In this document: positions 14,733-26,395 of the stretch, one piece after another
Layout: each line of letters begins with the position of its first letter
How positions within the stretch are numbered: the stretch's first letter is position 1
Assembly: GCA_013398955.1 (NCBI GenBank)
Contig: VWPU01002161.1
Coordinates: 1-64,000 of the forward strand
Direction: 5' to 3'
From: Callaeas wilsoni
Lineage: Eukaryota; Chordata; Aves; Passeriformes; Callaeidae
DNA: 64,000 nt
Made by a program: the position numbers and the translations under genes
Notes under the pieces: generated by a model
Databases searched by the model: none
Seen by the model: only the letters and a program-made list of their open reading frames with translations
What the model was told of the DNA's origin: nothing

Positions 14733-17450
14733 TCTCCACACCAGGAGTATGGGTTTCAATGGGCTTTACAGATAGGTCTGCCATAAACTGGTAGGAGCCA
14801 AGCTGCCTGATTGCTTGCTTACTGCCTCAACCACCTCTTGACTCTGTCAAGAAACCAAACTTTGCTAGGAAAAGTGGCAAATGCTCCAGCTAGAAGCTCT
14901 CTGGCAGCACAATCTGTCTATAATGACAAGTGCTGCTTACTTCAGTTAGAACAGCAAGTGAGTTTTTCTGCGGTTGGAGCACTTCAGGAGGATTTGGAGA
15001 CATAAGGCGGTTCAAAATATGGATATTAAATATTTTATATATTTCAATACGGCATCTCATTTTCTTCCCTATTAATAGAGGTGTTAACATCTTAATTTTG
15101 AAGGGAATGCAGATTACATTCCGTGTTACATTAGTTGCTAAACCATCTTGTATTAGATATGTGCAGAAAGCACAAATTAGAGTTGTCCTAAAGTGTAGAC
15201 TGGATTTTAGAATATTTCCTCCTCCCACTTTATTAACAGCAAATTTCCTACATCCCACCTTGCAACTTGACTTAGCTGATAGGCTACAACATCCAAAAAG
15301 TTATGCTTCTACACCTAACTTTCCTTTAGAATAATTCATCCTGACACTAACCCAGAAAATCACAATTCTCATTACGTCTCTAGAAAACAACACAGAGAAG
15401 TAGAAAGTAAATAAAGCTGTCAAGCAATGAAGTGAAACTGGGAAAATCAATTCCAGAATGTAAATAATAATGGCTGCTATGATTGAGACAACAAACATTA
15501 TCCTGATCCTTAGCACAGCATGCAGAGTGCCAGAATATTTATTACAGTGGGCCAAAATAGCTCCCTCACCCCTTTAATGCCAGCAGAAAGCGAGCTTGGA
15601 TTCATTTGTCTGCATGCTAAGTGTCAGGCAGCACGTTGGTAACATACCTGCCCTGCCATGCTTGCAGACTTCCTGCACGAGCCACAGGGATATTTTAAAT
15701 ATCTTTGTGCTTGGCTTCTTCAGCTGCCCTTCATGAGAAGTCTGGAAATGCTGCGTGAGCTTCGCGGTTCACAGAAACAGATTGAGATGTTTACAGATAC
15801 AAAATAAAGTCTTAAAAAGGCAACTGGCTGTAAAGCTGCTGAATAAATCTTGTTTATAGTTATAATTAAATGCTGCCATAAATTATTCTTATTTCTCATG
15901 GAGATTTTTTTTTTTTAAAGTGATACCCAGGTGGTTCTGTCATTTTTGTTCAGAAGCCTAAAGCAAATCAGCACAAAATGCTTCCTCATGCCCAGAGGAA
16001 TAAACAATCTTCTTCCACGGACTTCAGCTTGGTGGAATGAGCCAAACCACTTCCTTTTTCACTTTCTGTTTTGAAAAATCCCATATTTGTTGATGTATAG
16101 TGCATACACCGTTCCAAAATGTGAACTATCTTTTATAGTTGAACACAGGAGATTCTGACAGACGGAACCCTGTGTTACACTTCCAGGTCTTTGCTGAAAT
16201 CTGGCACTGAACACGGCTACTCCAGCCAGGGGAATATTTATCACAGGAGTGCAACAGGGGAGGAAATTTCTAAAATAGCAAGGGAAGCCTGAACATTCTG
16301 AGTTCAATGAAAGAACCAAACTTTTAAAACTTGCAAGCTGGTGCTGCCCAGGCACCCCCTGCCTCTCACCACCCGGATTTGTCTGAAAAGTGCCAGACCC
16401 CGTGTGCCTGTGGGTGCAGGTCCTGAGCTGTTCCCTGCACTTTACTCACACTTTCCCAGCCACAATTAGATTTTGCCATTCTCCCTCTCCTCCTCCAATA
16501 TTAATTGCATCACTCCTTTGCACCCATTTCATTACAAAATAAACATTGCACTCTACAAAAAAGGAGACGCTCCTCTCCTTGTTTTCCTTTCAGATCCCAT
16601 GAATCCTCTTGTAGTACATCAGGAAACCACAGCTGGGATGGGTCCTGTGCCACAACGGGATACATTTTCCTGATAAAGAAGTCACCAACACATTTGAGAA
16701 GGTCTGTTGTAGCATCTTTTCCTAGAGAAAAATGAATTTGGTGTCTCTGAAAAGCAGAATCAAAGTCTTTCTCACCATCCCAGGCATAGCACATTCCTAG
16801 GAATGCCCTCCAAAATTTCAGTAGATGTGACCAGAAAAGGATAATAAACATACTATGTTGATCCTCAGCATCAATTAAATATCCAATATATTTTAAAGCT
16901 TTAAGTGTGGAGCTAACAGTATATTCACATAAAAGTTTTACACACATCAATAGTCTCCATTTTAAATTTTCTTTTATATGCCTTGGATATATTTGGTTAA
17001 AATATAAGCTGAGAAGGAAAGAAAAGTATGAGATGGAATCAACTGGGAAAAATTCGTTATTGCAGAATTTTCAAGGTTTCTTTTGCTAAGAACTCATTCT
17101 AATGAAGAATTGAAAACGCTAAATTTAAAATGCCAAAACGTGCTGTTTGAAGCAGCAGTGATTCGTTTTGACTTGCTTTCTATATTCCATAGAAATCAAA
17201 ACAACCTGTTTTGACAGCATTCTGTCAAGATTATTAGCAGTAATTAATCAATTCCCACAAGACATTTCAATTTCAGCAGGAAACTAGAGCTGCCAAGATT
17301 GTTGATGGCTCTGGTAGAAGCACAGCAACAAAACCTGTTCTGTCTCAGAGGTCTCAGGTAACAATTTCTACATGTTTATATGGAATGCACTTCATCTGTG
17401 TGTATTGAAACGTGTAATGTGTTGCTGGGGTTAGTTGTGGTTACATTTTA
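14733..17450. other. Non-coding stretch, no gene seen
   Basis: Contains the longest minus-strand open frame in this part (146 codons, 16510-16950), which has no recognisable domain or splice context. Otherwise nothing seen. Confidence 0.55.
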
Positions 17451-17454
17451 TGTG

Positions 17455-17613
17455 CCACATCCCTGGGAGCATTCAAGACTGGGTTGGACAGGGCTCTGGG
17501 CAACGTGATCTAGTTCAAGATGTCCCTGCTCATTGCAGGAGGCTTGAACTGGAGGAACTGGACTTTAAAGGTCCCTTCCAACCCAAACTGTTCTATGGTT
17601 TCATTATTCTATT
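17455..17613 (+). mobile_element. CR1 LINE 3' end, plus strand
   Basis: The sequence runs through GGTTGGACAGGGCTCTGGGC, GGTCCCTTCCAACCCAAACT and then GTTCTATGGTTTCATTATTC, ending in an octamer-like (ATTCTATG) tail. This is the sense 3' end of CR1. It is the only CR1 copy I saw in this orientation in the window. Confidence 0.85.
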
Positions 17614-18246
17614 CCCAAAGAGTGTTTTTAAATCTTTTTTATGACTCTCTTGTCAGGCTTGTCCTACAGTGTCTGTCTAGCCACACAGATTTTCAACACA
17701 AGTGCAGAAGACAGACATTTGACAGCTCTCATAAATTTGGAGAGATTACTTCATACTTACTGGGACAAAGCATCATGGAAGCTTTGAAGTTCCACTCAGT
17801 AGACAGTGCAAGTTCTTAAAAAAGATATTTTCTTTAGTTCCATTGATGCTTACAAGTGGCAGAAGTAAAGGGCTGAGGCCCTGGAGATGGAGCAGCCCCA
17901 GGGAGGAAGTGGTGTTTAAACCTTTACAAGAGGATGCTGGATATGAGTTTTTGGCTCTTGCTTACCCATCTTCCTGTATTTCACTCCTTACCCTGCTGGC
18001 TTCACCTGTTCTCTGCCCCAGCACCTCTGCTTTGTACCAGCACCCCATGAATCCCCTCATACAGACCACCTGCAGTTCCCACAGGTAGAGAACAAGTCTA
18101 GAAAAAGACACCCTCAGCACAGCCACAGACTCAGGAGAGGGAAGCAATATTTTTCTATCACTTACACAAATTCCTGAAATGATTACTTCATCAGTTCAGC
18201 ACATTGGTACATAGTGTAAAACCAGAATTTTCAAAGATCAGTATAA

Positions 18247-18261
18247 GCACACACACACACA
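18247..18261. repeat. Short (CA)n run
   Basis: Seven CA units; a minor dinucleotide repeat. Confidence 0.8.
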
Positions 18262-18639
18262 TTCCCTGTATGTTTTCAATACAGGTTCAGTACTCCTGGT
18301 TCAGGATATTTAGCAGCTGCCCAGCTGTGCACTCAAAAGCACCTGCAATGAAACTCTCATGTCAGAGCTAATTTCATGTGATTCTGAATGAGCACCTTTG
18401 CCACCACTCTGTTAGAAGCAGCTAGGCTGTTTGTAAACTTTTTTGAAGATGTGTGCATCAAAGAAGAACAAGGAAATCTCTTTGTGTCCTCTGTCATCTT
18501 CCCTCACGCCAGGGTGGCCCCACGACTGGGACTGGAACGTGCCATCAAGCACTGTACAGAGGCAGGGGCTGCCTGCATCTGAACTGAAATCACAGAAAGA
18601 GCATTTTCTTTGTCTTCTTCTTGAAAACTCTGCTGGCAA

Positions 18640-18955
18640 CCCTAGAAAAGCTTGGGTTGGAGGGGACCTTAAAGATCATCTGGTTCCACACCCCTGGCAT
18701 GGGCAGAGATGCCACCCACTAGGTAAGTTTATTCAAAGCCCCATCCAGCCTGTCCTTGAACTCTCCCATGGATGGGGCAGCCAAAACTTCTCTGGACAAC
18801 CTGTGCCAGTGCCTCATCACCCCCACAGCAAAGGATTTATTTCTGGTATCTAATCTAAGTGTCTCATCTTTTAGTTTAAAACCATTCCCTCTTGTTCTAT
18901 CACTACCAGCCTATGTAAAAAGTTGCTCTCTCTCTTTTTTATAATCCTCAAGAGT
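18640..18955 (-). mobile_element. CR1 LINE 3' fragment
   Basis: The sequence shows GGGTTGGAGGGGACCTTAAA, CATGGGCAGAGATGCCACCC, AACCTGTGCCAGTGCCTCAT and TTTAGTTTAAAACCATTCCC, the complement of the CR1 3' region in order over about 300 nt. The copy is on the minus strand, 5'-truncated and moderately diverged. Confidence 0.88.
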
Positions 18956-21900
18956 AGGACAGCACAGTCATGGGTCAGGCCCAGCTGCTGGCAGTCTCCT
19001 TTGTCTGTGCTGGACCTTATAAAAGGCTGCTCTGCCCAGCACAGAAATTTTAACAGATGAGAAAGCATTTGACATTTTATATCATTTAGTGAAATGCCAG
19101 ACATCTGCAGGGCACAAGAGGGCACCCGGTGTTCCCACTCCACCTTCTGCATCCTCCCGAGGGGATCTGGAGTCCTTGCCCAGGAATCAGATCCGCCCCC
19201 TCCTCCCTGTGCTGTGGAGGAGGCAGCAGCTCTCCACTGCAGTAAATCACCTGCCAGTTCTCGCTGATGCCATGTTCCCCTTCACGCCCTCGGACCGCAT
19301 CTTTACAGAACACACCTGTAAAGATGAAGGTTTAGAAGAGCCCTAAGCATTGATGGGGCCACCCTTGGAGAGCTCACACTGTTAAAATTCTGGTCTTTAA
19401 CTCATGGTTTTCCAGCTGAAGCTGAAGGCAGTTGCCTAGACAACAAGTCTGATTCAGCAGCAGTGAATTGTCAGGGCAGCAATCTCTGGCCATACCTGGG
19501 AAGTGCTAAACAGCACAACCAGCCAGCAGATGTGGAAGGCCACACCCAAAAACCTGCAAGTTAAAAAAGGTAAAATCTTCCACTAGTGCATGTGGAAAGC
19601 CAAAATGACTTTGCACTTGCCGCCCTTGAAAAGCTGAGTACAGTTACTCCACATAAGGAAAGAAAAATATTTTTAATATTTTGGCAAAAGAAATAATCCT
19701 GTCTCAGCATAATAGGAATCCATAAAACATGACTGTACAGCCCTTCCATGTGCACAGCATCCTCTGTTTACACTGTCACCATCTTTTGGGGGATATCACT
19801 GATGAAACGTGGGAGGAAGTTCACTGTGTTGCTCATGTAGAATTTGCTCTGCATTTCTTGATGGAGCAAAGCACTTGTGTTTATTTCCAATTTTAAACAT
19901 TTCTTCCACTGTGCTTTCTTTTAGAATATTTGCACTTTAAGAAAACACATGCCCAAAATGTATTGAAGGATGAGTGGGGAGAGGGAAGGAAAATCGCAGT
20001 AGTATGTAGTCATCTTTTATTTAAGCTAATTTATAGGCCCTTGAAAATATTTGAACTTTTTTCCCCTCCAAATTTAGCCAGTCTTATGAGACATTAATTA
20101 TTCATTTCCCCAATGCATTTCAAGCAGTGCAATCATAATTAAATAAAATACCCATTTATTCTGCTTGACCATCTCTCTGCATTTCAAAGTGTATTTTACC
20201 TGTTTTAAGGATGCGGATGATTTGAGTTGGAGCTGGGACAAAGGCTTTTGGTTTATTCTGCTCTCTCACAAACTCCAATGAATTTTGCTAAATTCCAGCA
20301 TGAACCTGCTTAAAAGCACCGTAAAGAAAAGTTATTTTGTTCTTTCATGTAGATCTATCCTGCTATAATGGAGATTTTGGATTGAAATTTTCTTATTTGT
20401 TGGGGGACTGCACAAACTCACTGAAGATTCTGGTGTTAAAACCTCTGTGTTTTTAACGTGAGCAAGAGGTTGCTTTGTGAAACATTTCCTGTGGAATTAG
20501 GGAAGGCTGTCACTTTCTAGTTCAGCTTCACTTGCCACAATTTTTCTTACTGCTTATCACGATTTGAGTGTAAGGGTCCAGTTTAAGTCACTTTTAATTG
20601 CCCCAAAGTCCATTACAATTTGACCAGCAGGGCTGTCAAGGCTCAGCCATTCCCTTACAAGGAGCTGGGGGGTTCTTTTACAACAATTTTCCTATTTTGT
20701 TGTCCAGTGGGGTACAAGATCCAGCTAAACATAGCAAGATATCTCACCAGCCAACCTCAGGCTCCGCAGGCCACCAAGCACAGCACCAGCCATGCCACTT
20801 GCCCTGCGTGTCAGAGGAACTACTGTTTTCAATTCTCTTGAGGAGCTGTGCCTATTTTCATATTTCTCCTTTCTAACCTGTGTGTGCAAGTATGAGGCTT
20901 ATGTTTTCTTTATCAGAGGATCGGGAGTGACACAGGGATGAAGAGCTGCATGCAGTACTTTCAGGAGACCAAGGAATTTCAGTGCTTCTCTAAACAGATT
21001 GGGATTTTTTTCAGCCTTCAGCCAAAGTGTTACCAATTTCCTATAAATTTAAAATGCTAGATCTCTTGTTAGCTTAGGTTTTGGAGGGTTTTTTAATCCT
21101 AAATGTGTTTTTTATATCAAGATTTACAAAGATTGGTCAATTAAGCTCACAATATGCCAGAGTTAGAATTTGAAAAACATCCCTGGATTTCTTTAGCAGA
21201 CTGATGCTCTGCCTAAATCACAGGTCAATGAGAACAGGTCTGGAAATTTGTCATAAAAAAACAGGACCAATACTTGCAAATTTCTTAACTCAACCATAGT
21301 TTAAAAAGGTAAACTCAAGTAACCTGGGTTTAAAGTCAACTCGCCTGAAAAATCAAGCATCTGAAAAACAAGCAACATATCCCCCAGATGAAATAATTAC
21401 TTAATTAGCGACAATAGAGCAATGAGCATCTCATCAGTTTGCTGTTAAACACCAAAGAAGGCATTATTGTGTATATCTGGTGAACAGCTTTAGGTGACTT
21501 GAGAGATATATTGATGACAAAAGATAACTGCTAATAACAGGAGCCATTTCACATTCCACACAGGGGAGACCAGGAGCTGAAAAAATATTTCAGAATCATC
21601 TCAGTGATTTTGTGATGATAAAAATAGCCTTTTTGTTAATGCCACCAAGCCTTGACTACAAAGCCATGCTCCTTCTGTCTGCTTCAAGTTTTCTGCCTTT
21701 TGCATTTACAAAATCAAAAGGTTTTACAAGATGAATGAGTTATCCTCCACCTTTTCACAATGACTTAGTAACAAACAACTTTAGTGCAGCCAGTGCTGAA
21801 CTGGAGTTCAAGGACCATTTCTTGGAAATCTGGAATACACTGAAACCTCAACAAAGAAAAGGGTATTCTATTAAATCTGTGCCCTGTGGAGGGCTAATAA

Positions 21901-23235
21901 AAATCCACTACTGGGTCATAGATACCAGAGTGGTAATAAACCCATGAAAAAATTGTTGGTTTAGCTGTTTTATCTGTCCAGCTCTTTAGTGCATGTTGTA
22001 GGAAAGGTGTGGCATTTTTTACCAACATCAGTCAGCCAAATCTGGTGTAGTTTCACATAGCAACAGGTGTATTAAACTGCTTACCCAAATCCCACCTGCA
22101 TTTCACTGGACACAAACCCCAAGTTATTTAACAACATTTTAGAAAACGTGATAAAAAAATCAAAGTTTGAGTTGGGGCCACTATGCCACATTAAGATGGA
22201 GCATCACCCACCTGCACTGTTGCTGGCCTGGTGTGCTTAAAACAATAAAGGCAAATCTCCATGACCACTAAGGATAACAGGCATAGCCCAAACTGAAGGA
22301 GGCAACCCAGTCTCCACCATCCCTCCCTCTGCCTTGCAGTTTAAGTGGTGGAGATTTGCCTTGTTTTTACAGGGAAACCTACAGCTGGCTGGAAAGGACT
22401 GGATAGGGTTACTAAAAATGTTGTCTGTTTTAGCAAGGGGGATGAGCAGGCTCAGAATAAGTTAAATTACGTACCCTTCTGCACCATTCTCACTTTTCAA
22501 TGTGATAGTCTCAATTACAGATGACAGTTTCTATTATCGGAAAAAAATGCACTGAGTGAGAAAAAAAAAAGAAAAAGTTTCTGGATCTGGCAGATCTCAG
22601 GAAGAAATCCCAACCCCATGTTAGCAGCCTCCTTATTCTTCTTTGAGAAGGCTTGACCTGCAGGGAGGGAGGAGAGCCTGCTCTGTCATTGATCACCGTG
22701 ACTTCCAGATATCTTGTTTTTGGAGACAAACAATGCACCTGGAGGCCTCGGAAAAGCAGGAGCAGTGCACCACTGCGCTTTGGCATGACTGCATGAGTAT
22801 GACATAGTTGGACAAAAAAGCCTTTTCATTCCCCCTCCTACAAGAGCCTCAGGGGATTCAGCTTCCTCTCAGTACCTCCTGCAATCTACATAAAGCTATT
22901 TTTTGCCACAGGGGCTCAGTGCAGAGTGACTGAGCACTCTGGAGTAACACTTCTTGGTAACATTTATTCTTGGTAACCACACAGCCACCCTGGGGCTTGC
23001 TCATAAAATAAGCCCAAAATGGGGAGAAATGTGCAGGACAACTGCCTAGGACTGGCTTCCTCAAAGCTCCACAACGGCTGGAGGGTGAAGGATAGTCCAT
23101 TTTCTGCAGGCATGTCTCCTAACTTTCCAGGCAGCTCTGCCTCAAAGAGTGCTGAGCAGCTTCAGCGACGGCTGTGACATGTCCCAGGAGCTGCCTGCCT
23201 TCTAATCCATGGGACCACCAACACTATTGTCAAGA
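18956..23235. other. Non-coding stretch, no gene seen
   Basis: AT-rich intergenic-type sequence. I recognised no repeat family, exon or RNA gene. Confidence 0.55.
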
Positions 23236-23650
23236 TCTCAAAATTTGGCAGGTCAGGATCCAAAATTCAGAGTTTAAGAGCCCAAATTTGGGATCTGGGG
23301 GGTTTTGGACCCCAAAATTTGGGACTGGGAGGGGCTGAGATCCCAAATTGGAGGACTCCAGAGGTGGTAGAAAATTGGGGAGGGTCAGAATCCCAAAATT
23401 TGGGATAAGGCCCCAAAATTTAGGGGGTTCAGGAGGTCCAGGACCCTCCAAAATCACCCTGGTTTGGGGTCCTGGACCCTAAATTGGGCATTCAAGGCAC
23501 TGAATTTGAGGATTTTGTGGGGGGGCAGAATTTTGGAGGGCCAGGTGGGTCAGCACCCCAAAATTTGGAGGGTCAGGACTCAAAATTCAGGGTTTGAGAG
23601 CCCAAATTTGGGCATTTGGGGAGTCCTGGACCCAAAATTTGGGCGTTTCA
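23236..23650. repeat. Degenerate palindromic CCAAATTTGG minisatellite
   Basis: About 415 nt built from variants of the self-complementary word CCCAAATTTGGG and the spacers GGTCAGGA and GGGGTTTTGGACC. Two 73-nt segments, 23251-23323 and 23571-23643, match in the same order at about 80% without gaps. The array produces Pro/Phe/Gly-rich open frames on both strands, which I read as artefacts. It directly abuts the LTR-like element on its right. Confidence 0.85.
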
Positions 23651-23799
23651 GGCTGCAAACTCCAGGGAAGAGACCTCCCTTCCAGATGAAAATACTGTTT
23701 CTGATGTGTCTTAAGCCAGCCAGTGTGGCTAGCACAGACCTTTCCCGTCAGAATTTTCCTTCTCTTCCTTCTGTGTTCTATAAGCAAAGATAAAGTTTG

Positions 23800-23995
23800 G
23801 ATGTTATTAAAAACAGTTCCTTGGGTTTGGCCAGTTCAGGCCTGGCCAATTAGGCGTAGCGGGGAGGTTTTGAACTGGCCAATCTGAGTGACCTTTCAAG
23901 ATCCTATATAAGCTGGAAACAAATAATAAAAAGCCCCTTTTCCTATGCCATGAGGAGAACAAGTCTTCATTTCTCAACAGCGGCTCAACAGCGAC
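23800..23995 (+). mobile_element. Probable solo endogenous-retrovirus LTR
   Basis: In order, this stretch has two CCAAT boxes (23846-23850 and 23879-23883), a TATATAAG box (23905-23912) and an AATAAA signal starting 13 nt after the TATA box (23925-23930). A short R/U5-like segment with the repeated word TCAACAGCG follows. A poly(A) signal just downstream of the TATA box is the layout of avian alpharetroviral-type LTRs. The element begins near a TGTTATTAAA. I see no clear primer-binding site, gag/pol open frame, second LTR or target duplication, so it is best read as a solo or truncated LTR. The edges are uncertain. Confidence 0.6.
23905..23912 (+). promoter_or_regulatory. TATA box of the LTR-like element
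   Basis: TATATAAG lies 22 nt after the nearer CCAAT box and 13 nt before an AATAAA. The grouping suggests a U3 promoter, though it has not been shown to be active. Confidence 0.55.
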
Positions 23996-24334
23996 AAGCC
24001 GGTAGGAAAAAGGTGTGTTTATTCAATTAATTTGAGGTTTGGAATCGATTTAATTAAAAATGGGAAGGAATTATGTCTTTCAACACTGAGCAAGGTACGT
24101 GAATATGATCTATTTAGGCAGGTAGAGGGAAAAAAGGAATGCACATGCAGGATTTGAGGCAGGGGAGCTATCTGAGCTTAGCACAGATGAACTCACAGGT
24201 AGGAATTGGATGCATGTTTGGGAGGAAGACTCCCCATTCCTTCTGCCCTTCGGTAATAGGTATTTTGAGAGTGGGGGAGAGGAAAGGCAGAACATCAACA
24301 CCTCTGCCCATGTCATTTCCTATACGAGGAATCA

Positions 24335-25030
24335 CAGAAGCAATGGAATGGGCTGGTTTGGAAGGGACCTTAAGGATTATCCACTTCTGACCCCCCTGCC
24401 ACAGGCAAGGGCACTTTCCTCTAGACCAGGTTGCTCAGTTCCCCATCCAACCTGGCTCTGAACGCTGCCAGGGATGGGGAATCCACAACTTCTTTGGGCA
24501 ACCTGTTCCAGCACCTCTCTACCCCCACAGTAAAAATGTTTTTCCAAATATCCAATCTAAAGCAACCCTCTTTCAGTTTGAAGCCATCCCGCTTGTCCTG
24601 TCACTACATGGCCTTGTAAAAATTCCCTCTCCATCTTTCTTATAGGTTCTGCTCAGGCACCGGAAGGCCACAATGAGGTCACCCAAAGCCTTCTCTTTTC
24701 CAGGCTGAACAAACAGAGCTCTCTCAGTCTTTCCTCGTAGGAGAGGTGCTCCAGCCCTCTGATCATCTCTGTGGCCTCCTCTGGACTCGCTCCAACAGCT
24801 CCATGTGCTTCTTGTGCTGGGGTCCCCAGAGCTGGGTGCAGCTCTTAGGTGGGGTCTCACCAGAGCAGAGCAGAGGGGCAGAATCCCCTCCCTGCCCTGC
24901 TGCCCACTAGGCTTTGAATGCAGCCCAGGACATGGGTAATTTCTGGGATGCAAGCTCACATTTCCAGGTCATGTCCAGCCTCTCATCAATCATTATCCCC
25001 GTGTCCTTCTCGGCAGGGCTGCTCTCCGTC
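24335..25030 (-). mobile_element. CR1 LINE 3' portion, longest copy
   Basis: About 700 nt follow the complement of CR1 collinearly. It starts with GGTTTGGAAGGGACCTTAAG, passes CTCTAGACCAGGTTGCTCAG, GGCCTCCTCTGGACTCGCTC and GGTGGGGTCTCACCAGAGCA, and ends near GTCCTTCTCGGCAGGGCTGC. The copy is minus strand and 5'-truncated. The A-rich/ATTCTATG terminus is only partly preserved. Confidence 0.93.
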
Positions 25031-26265
25031 TGCTCCTCTGGGCTTTCCCGTACTGCAGAGGTGCCTGGCTGCACACCTGCCACTGCCCCTGCAAGGCTCC
25101 CAGCTCTGCGCAGCCGTGCTCTCACCGCACAGCCACCACACAGTAACAGTGGTTCAGAACACGGTCAACACCTCAGAACAGCAGCTCGTACTTCTCTGGC
25201 CAGCTCTCAGATAATGCACCATCAAGACAGCGCAGATTTAATACAGGAGGCAATTGAATCCTTCAGGCAACAGGTCAGGGAAATGAACAGCTGTGAAGAT
25301 CCTCCCTCATTTTCTCTAGCCTTGTCCACTGCTAAGGTGCATCAAAAATAATACCTACTGGGGTTTTCTTATTATGGTCCATCACCAGGGATGTAACTGC
25401 AGTAAAACTGGAAAGAAAAGACAAGACAGTAAAGTAGCAGAAAGAAAGAATACAAGGAGAGGACTTGAAAGAGATGGAAGTAAACAAACTGTCTTTCTAA
25501 ACTTCCTGTGTTGTTAAAGGGGTGTTTCCTGCACCAACACCTTTCTAGACTGAGGGATGAGAATATGGATTTGGTTAAAAAAAAGCTCATCTAGTGGCCC
25601 TAAAAGTTGCCTAGAATATCCAGAGGGTGTCTGAAGAGCATCAAAGAGAAGGTGAAGTTCCCAGCCACAGGACAAACAAGATGGCAGAGCAAGGATCACG
25701 CTGGCAGCTCCCAGGGAGCATCATGGAATGAACTTCACTGTAAGTAAATTCTAGAGACTTTACCTTTTCCAGCATCCAATAAGGAACTTCCCTCCTACAC
25801 ATGGGTGAGCCAAAGATGGGGAATGGCCGGTTGATGTCAGCAGTCCAATTCCCTAAGACATGCTGGATAACACTTCTTTTTCCTCAGGAATGTTCTGTGT
25901 GTTCTGTTATAGATTATTTTTCTTTTTACATCTGTAGACCGGAGTACTCATAAGCCCATCTGGGGCCGGGGCGGAGAGCACGAGGCTGTAGTTAAATGTC
26001 AGCCCACAAGGCTTTAACCTAAACAAAGCTGAACTCAAATTTAAACAATCAGAACCTCCACAGTGAGACCTTCCCCTGGTACCTGTGCTCTTTTTCTTTC
26101 ATTTAGCAAAGCCTTGTGCACAGCATCCAGGCAAAGGTGAATTTTAAGTCAGACTACCAAGCTTTTAAGAAGAGTCTCCCCATATCACAGACAGTGGGAT
26201 CTGAGCATATATTTGAATAGTTTGTTGCACAGAGATAGGGTTTTCAGTTGTCCCCCCTCAAAAAA
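25031..26265. other. Non-coding stretch, no gene seen
   Basis: No recognisable exon or repeat. A moderately GC-rich patch follows the CR1 copy at 25.03-25.15 kb. Confidence 0.5.
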
Positions 26266-26270
26266 AAAAA

Positions 26271-26395
26271 AGTTATAAACTTGTTATAATTTATGCACAG
26301 AAAAACCTGACAGTGTCTAAGTTATAACGGTGCATACGTTATAACTTATAGACCTCTGGTAACTTATGCATGGAAAAAGTTGACAGTACTTGTGG
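26271..26395. repeat. AT-rich inverted/direct repeat cluster (GTTATAA words)
   Basis: Four GTTATAA words lie within 75 nt. TAAGTTATAAC (26318-26328) and GTTATAACTTA (26338-26348) form a perfect 11-bp inverted repeat around a 9-nt loop. Flanking it are two direct near-copies of a TTATGCA..GAAAAA..TGACAGT block, at about 26291 and 26365. The combination suggests a small decayed repeat or mobile-element terminus. I do not recognise the family. Confidence 0.6.

Noticed and set aside
14455..14784. Minus-strand open frames of 109 and 61 codons containing repeated KEGR
   Set aside because: They are simply the translation of the TTCC microsatellite and have no coding support.
16510..16950. 146-codon minus-strand open frame
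   Set aside because: One or two frames of this length are expected by chance in 64 kb read six ways. I saw no domain, splice context or neighbour to support it.
23230..23793. Open frames on both strands rich in Pro, Phe, Gly and Asn
   Set aside because: They are translations of the palindromic CCAAATTTGG repeat array. Frames open on both strands point to repeat structure, not protein.
24573..24959. 128-codon minus-strand open frame
   Set aside because: It lies entirely inside a CR1 3' region and does not read as the CR1 reverse-transcriptase frame.
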